Source of the DNA: Prevotella sp. P3-122
Lineage (GTDB): Bacteria; Bacteroidota; Bacteroidia; Bacteroidales; Bacteroidaceae
Length of the DNA stretch: 64,000 nt
Reading direction: 5' to 3'
Assembly (NCBI RefSeq): GCF_002251365.1
Contig: NZ_NPJH01000041.1
Location: 107,198 to 171,197 of the forward strand
Shown here: positions 43,722 through 57,300 of the stretch, piece by piece
Position numbering within the stretch: the stretch's first letter is position 1
How the letters are laid out: each line of letters opens with the position of its first letter
Program-made: the position numbers and the translations under genes
The notes under the pieces: model-generated
Database searches by the model: none
Told to the model about the DNA's origin: nothing
The model's input: only the letters and a program-made list of their open reading frames with translations

Positions 43722-45694
43722 CTATGGATAATGATGGCTTCTTGCGGAGCAACGTTTATCTCTTTTCCCTTATACTCGGCAATACCTGCGAGGTTGATGA
43801 TGCCGCCCTCGCAAACAGAGGTCCAGCATCCTTCGGGTATGGTAACCTTTTGGGCTTTTTTGCTCGCATTAAGTATTACTATAATATCTTGCCATGAGTC
43901 GCCATTGGCATTGTCCTTCAGGCGGAAGCAGATGGTGCAGTCGGATGTCGGGATGAACTCCAGATGCTGCCGCACCATGGAGGCATCTGCCATACGGAAG
44001 GCTGGGTGATTACGGCGCAGCTCCATAAGTCCGCGGTAATAGTCGAAGACCTGCGGGTAACGGTCCTTGTTGGTCCAGTCTATGGCGTTGATGTAGTCGG
44101 GCGACTTGAAGCTGTTGTGTACACCCTTCTTGTCGCGCAGCACTTCCTCGCCGGCATAGATGAATGGTACACCCTGGGAGGTGAAGACCATAGTCTGGCC
44201 GAGAAGGTCGAGGCGGATAAGCTCATCTGTCGTGATGCCCGGGATGCTTGCCTTAAGACGGTCGACAACACACATGTCGTCGTGGCATGATATATAGGAT
44301 ATCATCTGTGCGGGCGAGTTTGCCCACGGAGCCTTGGAGTAGTTGACCTTAGAGATGTCTATCTGCGGATGGTCTATGCACCCGGCAATGCCGAAGCGGA
44401 TGCTCTCCTCATTGCCTGGTATGGCACCCAGGAAGGCTGCCTTATGGTCATCGTTGAACGGTCCACGTATAGCGTCGCGCATGTCATCGCAGAATGCGCC
44501 TATGCGGTCGAGCTGACGTGTGTTGGCCTTCATGGCGAGCTTCTCTACCGGATAAGCGCAAGTGCCGGCGCTCCATCCCTCACCATACATATATATATTA
44601 GGGTCTACCTCGTCGAGAGCCTTGCGTATGAGGTTCATGGTCTCTATGTCGTGTATGCCCATCAGGTCGAAGCGGAAGCCATCGATATGGTATTCCTTTG
44701 CCCAATAGAGCACCGACTCTATCATGAACTGGCGCATGAGAGGCTTCTCGCTCGCTGTCTCGTTGCCGCAGCCGGAGCCGTCGGAAATCTTGCCGTCGGC
44801 TGTGGTACGGAAGTAATATCCCGGATAAGTAAGGTTGAAGTTGCTCTCCTCGATATTGAAGGTATGGTTGTAGACAACATCAAGAATGACGCGGATGCCT
44901 GCCTTGTGTAGGGCCTGCACCATCTGCTTGAACTCCCTGATGCGCGCCACGGGGCATGTGGCGTCGGTGGAATACGAACCTTCGGGCACGTTGTAGTTCA
45001 ATGGGTCGTAACCCCAGTTGTACTGCGGTACATCAGGCTTCGACTCATCGACGGAGGCATAGTCGAACGAAGGGAGAAGATGTACAGCATTCACGCCGAG
45101 GTTCTTCAGATAGTAGACTGCCTTGGGCTCGGTGAGGGCAAGGAACTTGCCCTTGTTCTTCAGTCCTGACGTCGGGCTGATAGAGAAGTCACGGTGGTGC
45201 ATCTCATAGATGACGAGGTCTACAGGCGATTTTGTCAATGGCCGTCTGTCGTTGTCCCATCCCTCGGGGTTTGTCTCTCCCATGTCGACAATGGCTGCCC
45301 TTCTTCCATTCACGGCAACAGCCTTTGCAAAGACACCGGGAGTTTCCTGCATGGCTTTCTTCCCTGTCTGCACCTGGAAGGTGTAGTACAGTCCCTTGAG
45401 GTCACCTGGAATGTCGGCAGTCCACTGGTCGGTGCCTGTGCGTTTCATTTTTACTGTCTTCACCACAGAGCCGCCAATACCTTCTTTATATATGTTCACC
45501 TTGACGCTCTTTGCCTTTGACGGTGCATTGAGCTTGAACGAAGAGACATCCTTGGTGTAGGTCATCTCGTTGAATGTGGTTTGCGCAGACATGTTACAAG
45601 GAAGTAGGAAGAATAAAAGCCTCACCCCCAGCCCCTCTCCAAGAGAGAGGGGAGCAAGAATGTTTTTTCCTTTGAATATTTTCGATAATTTCAT
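43718..45694 (-). CDS. pulA: Type I pullulanase (GH13_14-like)
   Basis: A 658-residue protein. The N-terminal domain (about 45-150) precedes the barrel, where YNWGYDPLNYNVPEGSYSTD contains the type I pullulanase signature YNWGYDP; catalytic regions are VILDVVYNHTF, DGFRFDLMG (nucleophile), IYMYGEGWSAG (acid/base) and MISYISCHDD. It hydrolyses alpha-1,6 branch links of starch or glycogen fragments. Oddity: residues about 13-25 (LAPLSLGEGLGVR) are a translation of a dispersed 36-bp repeat, so the signal-peptide region (up to LLFFLLPCNMSAQ) is partly repeat-derived. It overlaps the SusA-like gene and follows the GH97 gene after a 191-bp repeat-filled gap. Confidence 0.9.
   Translation of the reverse strand: MKLSKIFKGKNILAPLSLGEGLGVRLLFFLLPCNMSAQTTFNEMTYTKDVSSFKLNAPSKAKSVKVNIYKEGIGGSVVKTVKMKRTGTDQWTADIPGDLKGLYYTFQVQTGKKAMQETPGVFAKAVAVNGRRAAIVDMGETNPEGWDNDRRPLTKSPVDLVIYEMHHRDFSISPTSGLKNKGKFLALTEPKAVYYLKNLGVNAVHLLPSFDYASVDESKPDVPQYNWGYDPLNYNVPEGSYSTDATCPVARIREFKQMVQALHKAGIRVILDVVYNHTFNIEESNFNLTYPGYYFRTTADGKISDGSGCGNETASEKPLMRQFMIESVLYWAKEYHIDGFRFDLMGIHDIETMNLIRKALDEVDPNIYMYGEGWSAGTCAYPVEKLAMKANTRQLDRIGAFCDDMRDAIRGPFNDDHKAAFLGAIPGNEESIRFGIAGCIDHPQIDISKVNYSKAPWANSPAQMISYISCHDDMCVVDRLKASIPGITTDELIRLDLLGQTMVFTSQGVPFIYAGEEVLRDKKGVHNSFKSPDYINAIDWTNKDRYPQVFDYYRGLMELRRNHPAFRMADASMVRQHLEFIPTSDCTICFRLKDNANGDSWQDIIVILNASKKAQKVTIPEGCWTSVCEGGIINLAGIAEYKGKEINVAPQEAIIIHR
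45619..45654 (-). repeat. 36-bp dispersed repeat, left member of an inverted pair (inside the pullulanase gene)
   Basis: Starts GCCTCACCCCCAGCCCCTCT and ends GAGAGAGGGGAG; the reverse complement recurs at 45838-45873 with one mismatch. This string family, translated as LTPNPSP or PLSLGEGLGVR, is (as I recall) scattered in many Bacteroidetes genomes. Confidence 0.85.
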
Positions 45695-45710
45695 TATAGG
45701 TCATTTATGT

Positions 45711-45808
45711 GATTATGTGCTGTTTATGTGATTATGTGCTGTTATATGATTATGTGCTGTTTATATGATTATGTGCTATATATATGATTATGTGCTATTT
45801 ATATGATA
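45711..45808. repeat. 18-19-bp tandem repeat before the pullulanase gene
   Basis: GATTATGTGCTGTTTATGT-type units start at 45711, 45730, 45748, 45767 and 45786, with a partial at 45805 (periods 19, 18, 19, 19, 19). The array ends about 17 bp from the pullulanase start codon at 45694 (minus strand), in its 5' leader. Confidence 0.9.
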
Positions 45809-45837
45809 CTACATAATTATCCCACCTCAACATTTCA

Positions 45838-45873
45838 CTCCCCTCTCTCTTGGAGAGGGGTTGGGGGTGAGGC
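45838..45873 (+). repeat. 36-bp dispersed repeat, right member of the inverted pair
   Basis: The near-perfect inverted copy of 45619-45654. It contains a CCCCTCTC / GAGAGGGG hairpin and is followed on the plus strand by a T-run (45874 onward). A degenerate third member, GAGGGGTTAGGTGTGAGGC, lies at about 45893-45912 in the 3' end of the GH97 gene. Confidence 0.85.
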
Positions 45874-45885
45874 TTTTTTTTATTA

Positions 45886-50839
<4,954 letters not shown>

Positions 50840-50863
50840 AGTCAGGTAATTGTTTATCGCCTT

Positions 50864-50871
50864 CAAAGGTA
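50864..50871 (-). promoter_or_regulatory. -7 box (TACCTTTG) of the glucanotransferase operon
   Basis: CAAAGGTA reads TACCTTTG on the minus strand, 25 bp before ATG 50839. No TTG/TTTG -33 element is found 19-21 bp upstream. The LacI-type operator centre is 66 bp upstream. Confidence 0.6.
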
Positions 50872-50924
50872 GTAAATTACATTAATTAATATGGAAGAGA
50901 TTGTTATTTCTGAAAGGAAAAAGT

Positions 50925-50942
50925 TGTGCAAACGTTTGCATA
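50925..50942. promoter_or_regulatory. LacI-family operator (GCAAACGTTTGC)
   Basis: TGTGCAAACGTTTGCATA contains the perfect 12-bp palindrome GCAAACGTTTGC (50928-50939), the CG-centred form used by LacI/GalR proteins. It matches the operator at 54152 (TGTGCAAACGATTGCACA). It lies in the gap after the PAP2 gene, upstream of the glucanotransferase promoter. Confidence 0.75.
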
Positions 50943-50945
50943 ATA

Positions 50946-51521
50946 CTATAAACCAACTCTTACTGTCATGCCCTCCGGTCCTATGGCGACATCGTATTTT
51001 GCCCTGTTTCCAGTTATCAGGTCGCCAAGGAAGTAGCCCAGCATGGTTCCTCCTATGCCAATGGCGGCTCCTGCTGCCACATCGTCCCAATGGTGCCGGT
51101 TGCGGCGCACACGGTCGGCTGCCGTGAGGGCAGCCACGCCATAGCCCGCAACACATATCCACTTGTGTGAGTGCCAGTATTCCTTGCAAAGAACCGTCGC
51201 ACCGGCAAAGGCCACTGTGGTATGCCCAGACGGGAAGGAGTTGTTGTCCGTACCGTCAGGTCTCCGCCTGTCCACGCAATTTTTCAGTCCCCATGTCACG
51301 CCAGAGCTGATAGCCACCGATGCGGCAGAGTTGATGACGAGCCTTTCCCATGATGATGTGCCGTCAATGCCAGCAGCTTTCAGAACAAATGCGGAGGCAA
51401 CGGGCACGAAGCGCATGGCGTCGTCTATGCCGTCGCCATGATACTCCTTGTCTTGCCCGAAGGCAGCGTTTGTAAAGGTCAGGACAAGTAATGCCGTTGT
51501 CAGTAGTCTGCGTATGCTCAT
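50946..51521 (-). CDS. PAP2-family phosphatase
   Basis: A protein of about 191 residues with an N-terminal signal (LLTTALLVLTFTNAAFGQ) and the three phosphatase blocks: KNCVDRRRPDG, NSFPSGHTTVAF and DRVRRNRHHWDDVAAG. Such enzymes dephosphorylate lipid or sugar phosphates at the membrane or in the periplasm. ATG 51521 overlaps the MFS stop codon (ATGA), so it is the start and the two are translationally coupled. Its place in a lacI-MFS-PAP2 operon hints at a role in sugar use, but no specific substrate can be assigned. Confidence 0.88.
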   Translation of the reverse strand: MSIRRLLTTALLVLTFTNAAFGQDKEYHGDGIDDAMRFVPVASAFVLKAAGIDGTSSWERLVINSAASVAISSGVTWGLKNCVDRRRPDGTDNNSFPSGHTTVAFAGATVLCKEYWHSHKWICVAGYGVAALTAADRVRRNRHHWDDVAAGAAIGIGGTMLGYFLGDLITGNRAKYDVAIGPEGMTVRVGL

Positions 51522-52873
51522 TTCCTGCTGCTCTCCTTTATACCGGCCACACATACTGCACCAATCACCAGGAATACTCCTGCTACAATCATCATGTTGC
51601 TCTGGTGTGAGCCTACGAGCTTAAGCAGCAGGCCGCCGCAAAGTGCGGCAATGATTTGCGGCACGCAGATGGTACCATTGAATAGTCCAAGGTATGCCCC
51701 CATGTGACCGTATCCCTGCAAGGCGTTTGTGACGAACGTGAACGGCATGGCAAGCATGGCAGCCCAGCCGCAGCCTATGAGCAGGAAGGGGACGAACTGC
51801 AGGTATTGGTCGTGGATGAACGGGATGAGCGCAAAGCCTATTCCTCCGAGCACGAGGCTTAGGGCATATGCCACCTTGGTGTTGCTGAACTGCGTGAGGC
51901 ATATAGCCCATACCACGCTGCCGATAGCCTGTACGGCAAACAGTATTCCTACCCAGTTGCCTGCTGTCTGGAAGTCGGCCGACGAGGGGTCGGTGGTATT
52001 CCATACAGTCTCTGCTATTGCTCCTGTGGTGTAGTTCCACATATACAGGAAACCAGCCCAGCAGAAGAACTGTACCACGCCTACCTTCCAGAATGTGGAA
52101 GGAGCCTTGCGCAGCAATGTAATCCATCCCGCATTATCCTCCTCGGCATCCTTGCTGTCGGTGCCGTTGTAGCTGTTGTACTCCTCGGGGTTCCACTCGC
52201 GTACCTTTGCTACTGTGTATATCACGCACAGGATGAGTATGGCGGCTCCTATATAGAACGACCATATAACCGAATCGGGCACTACGCCTTTCTCTGCGAT
52301 ATTGCTTACTCCTATCCATGTGAAGAGGAAGGGGAATACAAAGCCAGCCACGCTGCCGGCATTGCACAGGAAGCTCTGTATGGAATACGCCTTGGCCTTC
52401 TGCTTCTCATTGACCATGTCGCCTACGAGCATCTTGAACGGTTGCATTGCCATATTGATGCTGGTATCAAGAAACATGAGTGCTGCCAGTCCAAACACCA
52501 TGGCTGCGCTGACTGTCAAACCAAATGAGCCAGCATTGGGAAGCAGGCACATGACAACAACAGCAAGGGCTGCTCCTACAAACAGATAGGGAATGCGTCG
52601 GCCAAAGCGGCACCATGTCTTGTCTGACAGGGTTCCGACAATGGGCTGTACGAGGATGCCCATCAGCGGTGGCAATATCCAGAAGTAGGACAGGTCGTGA
52701 GGGTCGGCGCCAAGTGTGGCAAAGATGCGCGAGATGTTCGCACTCTGCAGGGCGTAGGCAATCTGTACTCCGAAGAAGCCGAAGCTCAGGTTCCATAGCC
52801 CCCAAAAATTCATGTCAGGTTTCTGTTTCATAGATGTATTATTTTTTTTGTTATTATGTTCAAGTTTTGTCAT
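51518..52873 (-). CDS. MFS sugar transporter (maltose/maltodextrin type)
   Basis: A 451-residue permease with 12 predicted membrane helices. The first helix region is MNFWGLWNLSFGFFGVQIAYA; GTLSDKTWCRFGRRIPYLFV is the MFS loop 2-3 motif in the SLC45/GPH-like form; a second half begins near residue 265. The placement in the starch locus suggests import of maltose or maltooligosaccharides across the inner membrane. ATG 52873 directly follows a 10-bp repeat (GGAAGATAAATG); ATG 52831 (MKQKPDMNFWG) is an alternative start. It lies between the lacI gene and the overlapping PAP2 gene. Confidence 0.88.
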   Translation of the reverse strand: MTKLEHNNKKNNTSMKQKPDMNFWGLWNLSFGFFGVQIAYALQSANISRIFATLGADPHDLSYFWILPPLMGILVQPIVGTLSDKTWCRFGRRIPYLFVGAALAVVVMCLLPNAGSFGLTVSAAMVFGLAALMFLDTSINMAMQPFKMLVGDMVNEKQKAKAYSIQSFLCNAGSVAGFVFPFLFTWIGVSNIAEKGVVPDSVIWSFYIGAAILILCVIYTVAKVREWNPEEYNSYNGTDSKDAEEDNAGWITLLRKAPSTFWKVGVVQFFCWAGFLYMWNYTTGAIAETVWNTTDPSSADFQTAGNWVGILFAVQAIGSVVWAICLTQFSNTKVAYALSLVLGGIGFALIPFIHDQYLQFVPFLLIGCGWAAMLAMPFTFVTNALQGYGHMGAYLGLFNGTICVPQIIAALCGGLLLKLVGSHQSNMMIVAGVFLVIGAVCVAGIKESSRK

Positions 52874-52950
52874 TTATCTTCCTTTATCTTCCTTTATCTT
52901 CCTTTATCTCCTTTTATCTCCCTTTATCTTCATTTATCTCCCTTTACTAA
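52871..52950. repeat. 10-bp tandem repeat filling the lacI-MFS gap
   Basis: Eight consecutive 10-bp units, plus-strand CCTTTATCTT with small variants, run from the MFS start codon to just before the lacI stop. On the coding (minus) strand each unit reads AAGATAAAGG, so AAGGAAGATAA, a Shine-Dalgarno-like string, precedes the ATG. Confidence 0.9.
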
Positions 52951-52958
52951 TTACGTTG

Positions 52959-53984
52959 TCATCTGGTAGTTCCCCTAATGATGAGTCTTGTCCTTACGAC
53001 GCGCTTCTCCACCTGCGACATGGGCAACGACCCTTCTATGTGGCCAATCACTATGTTGGCCGCTTCCTCGCCCACAACCTTTCCCCGTTGTTCCACAGTA
53101 GTCAGCATAGGGTCGCATGATATGGCTCTTTCGCCATTTGTAAATCCGCACACGGATATGTCCTCGGGTACGCGGTAGCCCATTCGCTTGGCAGAATACA
53201 GTATTCCTATGGCAGTGTCGTCATTTACTGCAAAGAAGGCATCTGGTATTTCCTCCGAGGCCAGAAGGTCGGGAGTAATGATTTCTGCATCTGCGCGGTT
53301 GTCGCAGATGCGGAAAAACCTGTCGTCGGGCTTCAGTCCCCTCTTTAGCAAGGCATCCTTGTAGCCGTTATATCTGTTCTTGCTAATCTCCATTCCCATG
53401 GGCGAGCCGTAGAAGGCTATACGCCGGCAGCCAGTGTCAATGAGGTGGTTAACGGCCGTGAAAGCACCCATATAGTCATCCACCACCACTCGGCTGGCAT
53501 TCACTCCTGTAGATATCCTGTCGTAGAATACCAGTGGGATGCCGTGTCCGATGAGCTTCTGGAAATGGTCGTAGCGCTGTGTGTCCTTAGCCTGCGACAC
53601 TATAACCCCGCTCACCTTGTGGTCGTAGAATGACTCGCAAATCTTCACTTCCCTGGCATACCTCTCGTTGCTCTGCGCCACCATCACCGTGTACCCCCTC
53701 AGCGATGCCTCCTCTTCTATGCCACTCAGCACCGAGGCGAAATAGTAGTGGGGTAGGTTTGGAATGATGACACCGATGGTCTTCAGTGGCCGTTTCTTGC
53801 TGTTGCGCAGGCTCTCGGCAATGAAGTTGGGGTAATAGTTGTGCTGTCTCGCATACTCCTTGATGCGTTCCCGCTGCTCGACGCTTATGCGGGGGCTGTC
53901 TTTCAGTGCACGCGATACCGTCGCCACCGATACTCCAAGGTCGGTGGCAATATCTTTCATTGTTATAGGTGACTGTTCGTTCAT
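52959..53984 (-). CDS. LacI-family transcriptional regulator of the starch locus
   Basis: A 341-residue LacI/GalR protein. The DNA-binding domain is residues 9-60: TMKDIATDLGVSVATVSRAL (helix-turn-helix), then the hinge helix region FIAESLRNSKKRPLKTIGVI. The effector domain has FYDRISTGVNASRVVVDDYM, RRIAFYGSPMGMEISKNR and FFAVNDDTAIGILYSAKRMG. Its genes are the adjacent MFS and PAP2 genes (same strand) and the divergent susC operon. The classic Bacteroides starch system uses SusR of another family; in Prevotella-like genomes a LacI protein in this place is plausible. Operator layout suggests it activates transcription. Confidence 0.9.
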   Translation of the reverse strand: MNEQSPITMKDIATDLGVSVATVSRALKDSPRISVEQRERIKEYARQHNYYPNFIAESLRNSKKRPLKTIGVIIPNLPHYYFASVLSGIEEEASLRGYTVMVAQSNERYAREVKICESFYDHKVSGVIVSQAKDTQRYDHFQKLIGHGIPLVFYDRISTGVNASRVVVDDYMGAFTAVNHLIDTGCRRIAFYGSPMGMEISKNRYNGYKDALLKRGLKPDDRFFRICDNRADAEIITPDLLASEEIPDAFFAVNDDTAIGILYSAKRMGYRVPEDISVCGFTNGERAISCDPMLTTVEQRGKVVGEEAANIVIGHIEGSLPMSQVEKRVVRTRLIIRGTTR

Positions 53985-54091
53985 AGGCGATTAGACAATC
54001 GTTGATAGGATTCTTGTGCTATTCCCCTTCTTCCTGGAGGAGAAATATGCAGATTTGCCACATTTATATATAAAGGTGTATTTGACAGATG

Positions 54092-54099
54092 CAAAATTA
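54092..54099 (-). promoter_or_regulatory. -7 box (TAATTTTG) for lacI-MFS-PAP2
   Basis: CAAAATTA reads TAATTTTG on the minus strand. The centre is at 54095.5, 65 bp from the operator centre. No -33 box is found at the normal distance. The leader to the lacI ATG is about 100 nt. Confidence 0.6.
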
Positions 54100-54151
54100 A
54101 ATAAAACAAAGCCTGCGTGAATGGCTGGCTGAAAAATTTTGAATTATTTGT

Positions 54152-54169
54152 TGTGCAAACGATTGCACA
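54152..54169. promoter_or_regulatory. LacI-family operator between lacI and susC
   Basis: TGTGCAAACGATTGCACA is an 18-bp palindrome with a single central mismatch, centred at 54160.5. It lies exactly midway between the -7 boxes of the divergent lacI and susC promoters. The 384-bp gap 53985-54368 holds this site, the two promoters and a weak CAATCGTTG half-match at 53996-54004. Confidence 0.8.
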
Positions 54170-54221
54170 AAAGAAATAACGTTTTTACATAAAAAAAAGT
54201 ATGTGGTAAAATAAATAAATT

Positions 54222-54229
54222 TAATTTTG
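54222..54229 (+). promoter_or_regulatory. -7 box (TAATTTTG) of the susCDEF operon
   Basis: A perfect TAnnTTTG box centred at 54225.5, 65 bp downstream of the operator centre, with no TTTG -33 box. Transcription should start near 54236, giving a leader of about 130 nt before susC. Confidence 0.65.
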
Positions 54230-54368
54230 CAACGTGAACAGTTATATAAGTTATCTCTGATTGTGTGTCAACATACTTCAATGTGTGAATAATCAGCTAC
54301 TGATGAAATAGTGGATTAAACCGAAATATTTTCAAACAACAAATTGTTATAACTAAAAACTTAAGAAA

Positions 54369-57300
54369 ATGAAGCAGGTACAAATTACAATGCCTCGAAG
54401 GGCTCTCACGCTCGTGTGCGGACTGGCCCTTTCTGCGACAGCATTTGCCCAGCAAGTGATTGTCAAAGGACATGTGAAGGATTCTGCCGGTGAGCCGATT
54501 ATCGGTGCTGCCATCCGTGTCAACGGACAAAGCGGCGGTGCCGTTACCGACATCGACGGTAACTTCTCTATCAAGGCTGACAAGGGTGCCACCGTTACGG
54601 TGTCCTATGTCGGTTATGAGCAGGCCAAGGTCTCAGTTTCCAACAACATGGTAATCACTCTCCAGGAAGACAACCAGTCGCTCAAGGAGGTTGTGGTTAT
54701 CGGTTATGGTGTTGCCAAGAAAAGCGACCTTACCGGTTCGGTAACCGCTCTGAAGCCAGACTCCAAGAACAAGGGTGTTGTCGTAAACGCACAAGACCTT
54801 ATGCAGGGTAAGATAGCTGGTGTGAACGTCACTGGTGATAGCGGTGAGCCAGGTGCAGGCACTCAAATCCGCATCCGTGGCGGCTCGTCACTCAACGCCT
54901 CCAACGACCCGTTGGTGGTTATTGACGGTGTTCCTATGGACAACAACAAGGTGAACGGCAGCGCGAACCTTCTTTCTACTATCAACCCACAGGACATTGA
55001 GTCGTTCAACGTGCTCAAGGACGCTTCGGCAACAGCCATCTATGGTAGCCGCGGCTCCAACGGTGTCATCATCATCACTACCAAGAAAGGCCGTGCAGGA
55101 CAGAAACCCACAGTATCTTATTCTGGTAGCCTCACCGTAAGCTCGAAGAAGAAGACTCATGACATGATGGACGGCAACGAATACCGTGCTTTCGTCAAGG
55201 GTATCTTCGGCGAGAACTCCGACCCGTACAAGGCTCTGGGTACAGCCAACACCGATTGGCAGGACCTCATTTACCGCACTGCTGTAAGCCACGACCACAA
55301 CCTTACGGTTGCCGGTTCTGTAAAGGACGTGCTCCCATACCGTGTTTCGGTAGGCTATACCGGCCAGCAGGGTATTCTGAAGACCTCCAAGTACGACCGT
55401 TACACAGCATCTGTAAACCTTAATCCCTCTTTGCTTGACAACCATCTGACATTGAACCTCAATGCCAAGGGTATGTACTCAGAGAACCAAAAAGCCAATA
55501 CCCAAGCTATTGGTGCTGCCGTCGACATGGACCCGACTCAAGACCCATATTCGTTCACCTCTCCATATCATATCGCGCTCATTGGCGACAATATGGAACA
55601 GACCTTGAAGAACTTTGGCGGTTACTTCGAGTGGCTTACACCCGCATCTGGCCTTGGTGATGCACAGTGGGCTTTCACAAAACATAAAGATGCTACCAAG
55701 AACCCGTTGGCAGTACTTTATGGCAGCGACAACAAGCAGACCACACGTTCTTTCATCGGTAGTGCTGACATAGACTACAAGGTGCATGGCTTCGAGGACT
55801 TGCGTCTCCACGCCACCCTCGGTCTTGAGGTGGCTGAGGGCAAGGACAAGAACACTTGCTACCAGTTCGACCCCGCCAATATGTATTATGGTGGTAGCTC
55901 TAATAACAAGAACCTTAAACGCAACGAGCTGCTCACCGCATACGCACAATATTATAAGGATATCAACAAGAACCATCACCTCGACGTGATGGCAGGTTAC
56001 GAGTACCAGCACTTCTTCTTCAGATACAACAACAGCTGGATGCAGTATTATCCTGCTACTGCTGGTGAGAATGCTGGCAAGGTGTTCAACGACCAGCCCG
56101 ACTTCGACAAGTACGAGAACTTCCTCGTCTCGTTCTTCGGCCGTGCCAACTACATCTTGATGAACCGTTATTATCTTACAGCTACCGTTCGCCGTGATGG
56201 CTCATCCCGCTTCCAGGAACATTGGGGAACATTCCCTTCATTCGCATTCGCATACAAGATTAAGGAAGAAAAGCCTTTACGCGATCTCAACTGGTTGTCA
56301 GACCTTAAGCTGCGCCTCGGCTATGGTGTTACAGGTCAGCAGGAGGGTATCGACAACTATCTTTGGATTGCCCAGTACAGAGTGGGTGGACCTTACGGAT
56401 ACTATCCTATGGCAGGTGACGGAAAACTGTACACACCTAAGTATTTCAACAAAGACCTCAAGTGGGAAACAACCACTACATACAACGTAGGACTTGATTT
56501 CGGTGCTTTCGACCAGCGCGTAACAGCAAGTGTTGACTGGTACTACCGCAAGACCAAGGACCTTATCAACAACGCTCCCGTCGCAGCACTCTCAGGTTTT
56601 GCTGATATGGGCTTGCAGAACATCGGCTCGCTTAAGAACACCGGTGTCGAGGTTGCTCTCGGATGGAAGGTTGTGCAGACTAAGGACTGGTTCTGGTCTC
56701 TTGACTACAACTTCACATACAACAAGAACGAGATTACCGACCTGACAGGTGTCTCCGAGGGTGGACTGCCAGTGCTCACAGGCGACAATATCGACCAGAG
56801 CAACAAGGTGCTCGCACACCAGGTAGGCTATGCTGCCAACTCATTCTATGTTTACCAGCAGGTTTACGACCAGAACGGCAGACCTATCGAGGGATGTGTT
56901 GTTGACCGCAATGGTGACGGCGAAATCACGGAAGGTGACCGCTATCTCTACAAGAACATAGCAGCTCCTGTCACAATGGGCCTTTCATCACGCCTGGAAT
57001 ACAAGAACTGGGACTTTGGCTTCACTCTCCGTGCAAGCATAGGCAACTACGTGTACAACAACTTCGACCAGGCAAAGCGACTGACATCAGAGAACGCTAT
57101 ATGGGCACAGAGCACATACCTGCCCAACCGCCCTCTTACTTCTCTCTTCTGGCAGTCTGACCATAACACCTCCAAGCTTACCGACCTGTTCGTACAGAAC
57201 GCATCGTTCCTGAAGTGCGACAACATCACTCTCGGCTACAGCTTCAACAACCTTTTCGTCAAAGGCTTCAGCGGACGTGTATATGCAACAGCCTCCAACG

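Noticed and set aside
45838..45885. T-run after the 36-bp repeat as a terminator for a plus-strand gene
   Set aside because: There is no plus-strand gene upstream; the hairpin and T-run are part of the dispersed repeat itself.
50840..50866. TTG start of the glucanotransferase at 50866
   Set aside because: It overlaps the -7 box; ATG 50839 with NFNIEYHTRFGEEL fits the beginning of the CBM20 domain.
53996..54004. CAATCGTTG as a second LacI operator near the regulator gene
   Set aside because: Only a 9-bp partial match without the flanking TGTG/CACA bases; it lies in the leader without the 65-bp spacing.
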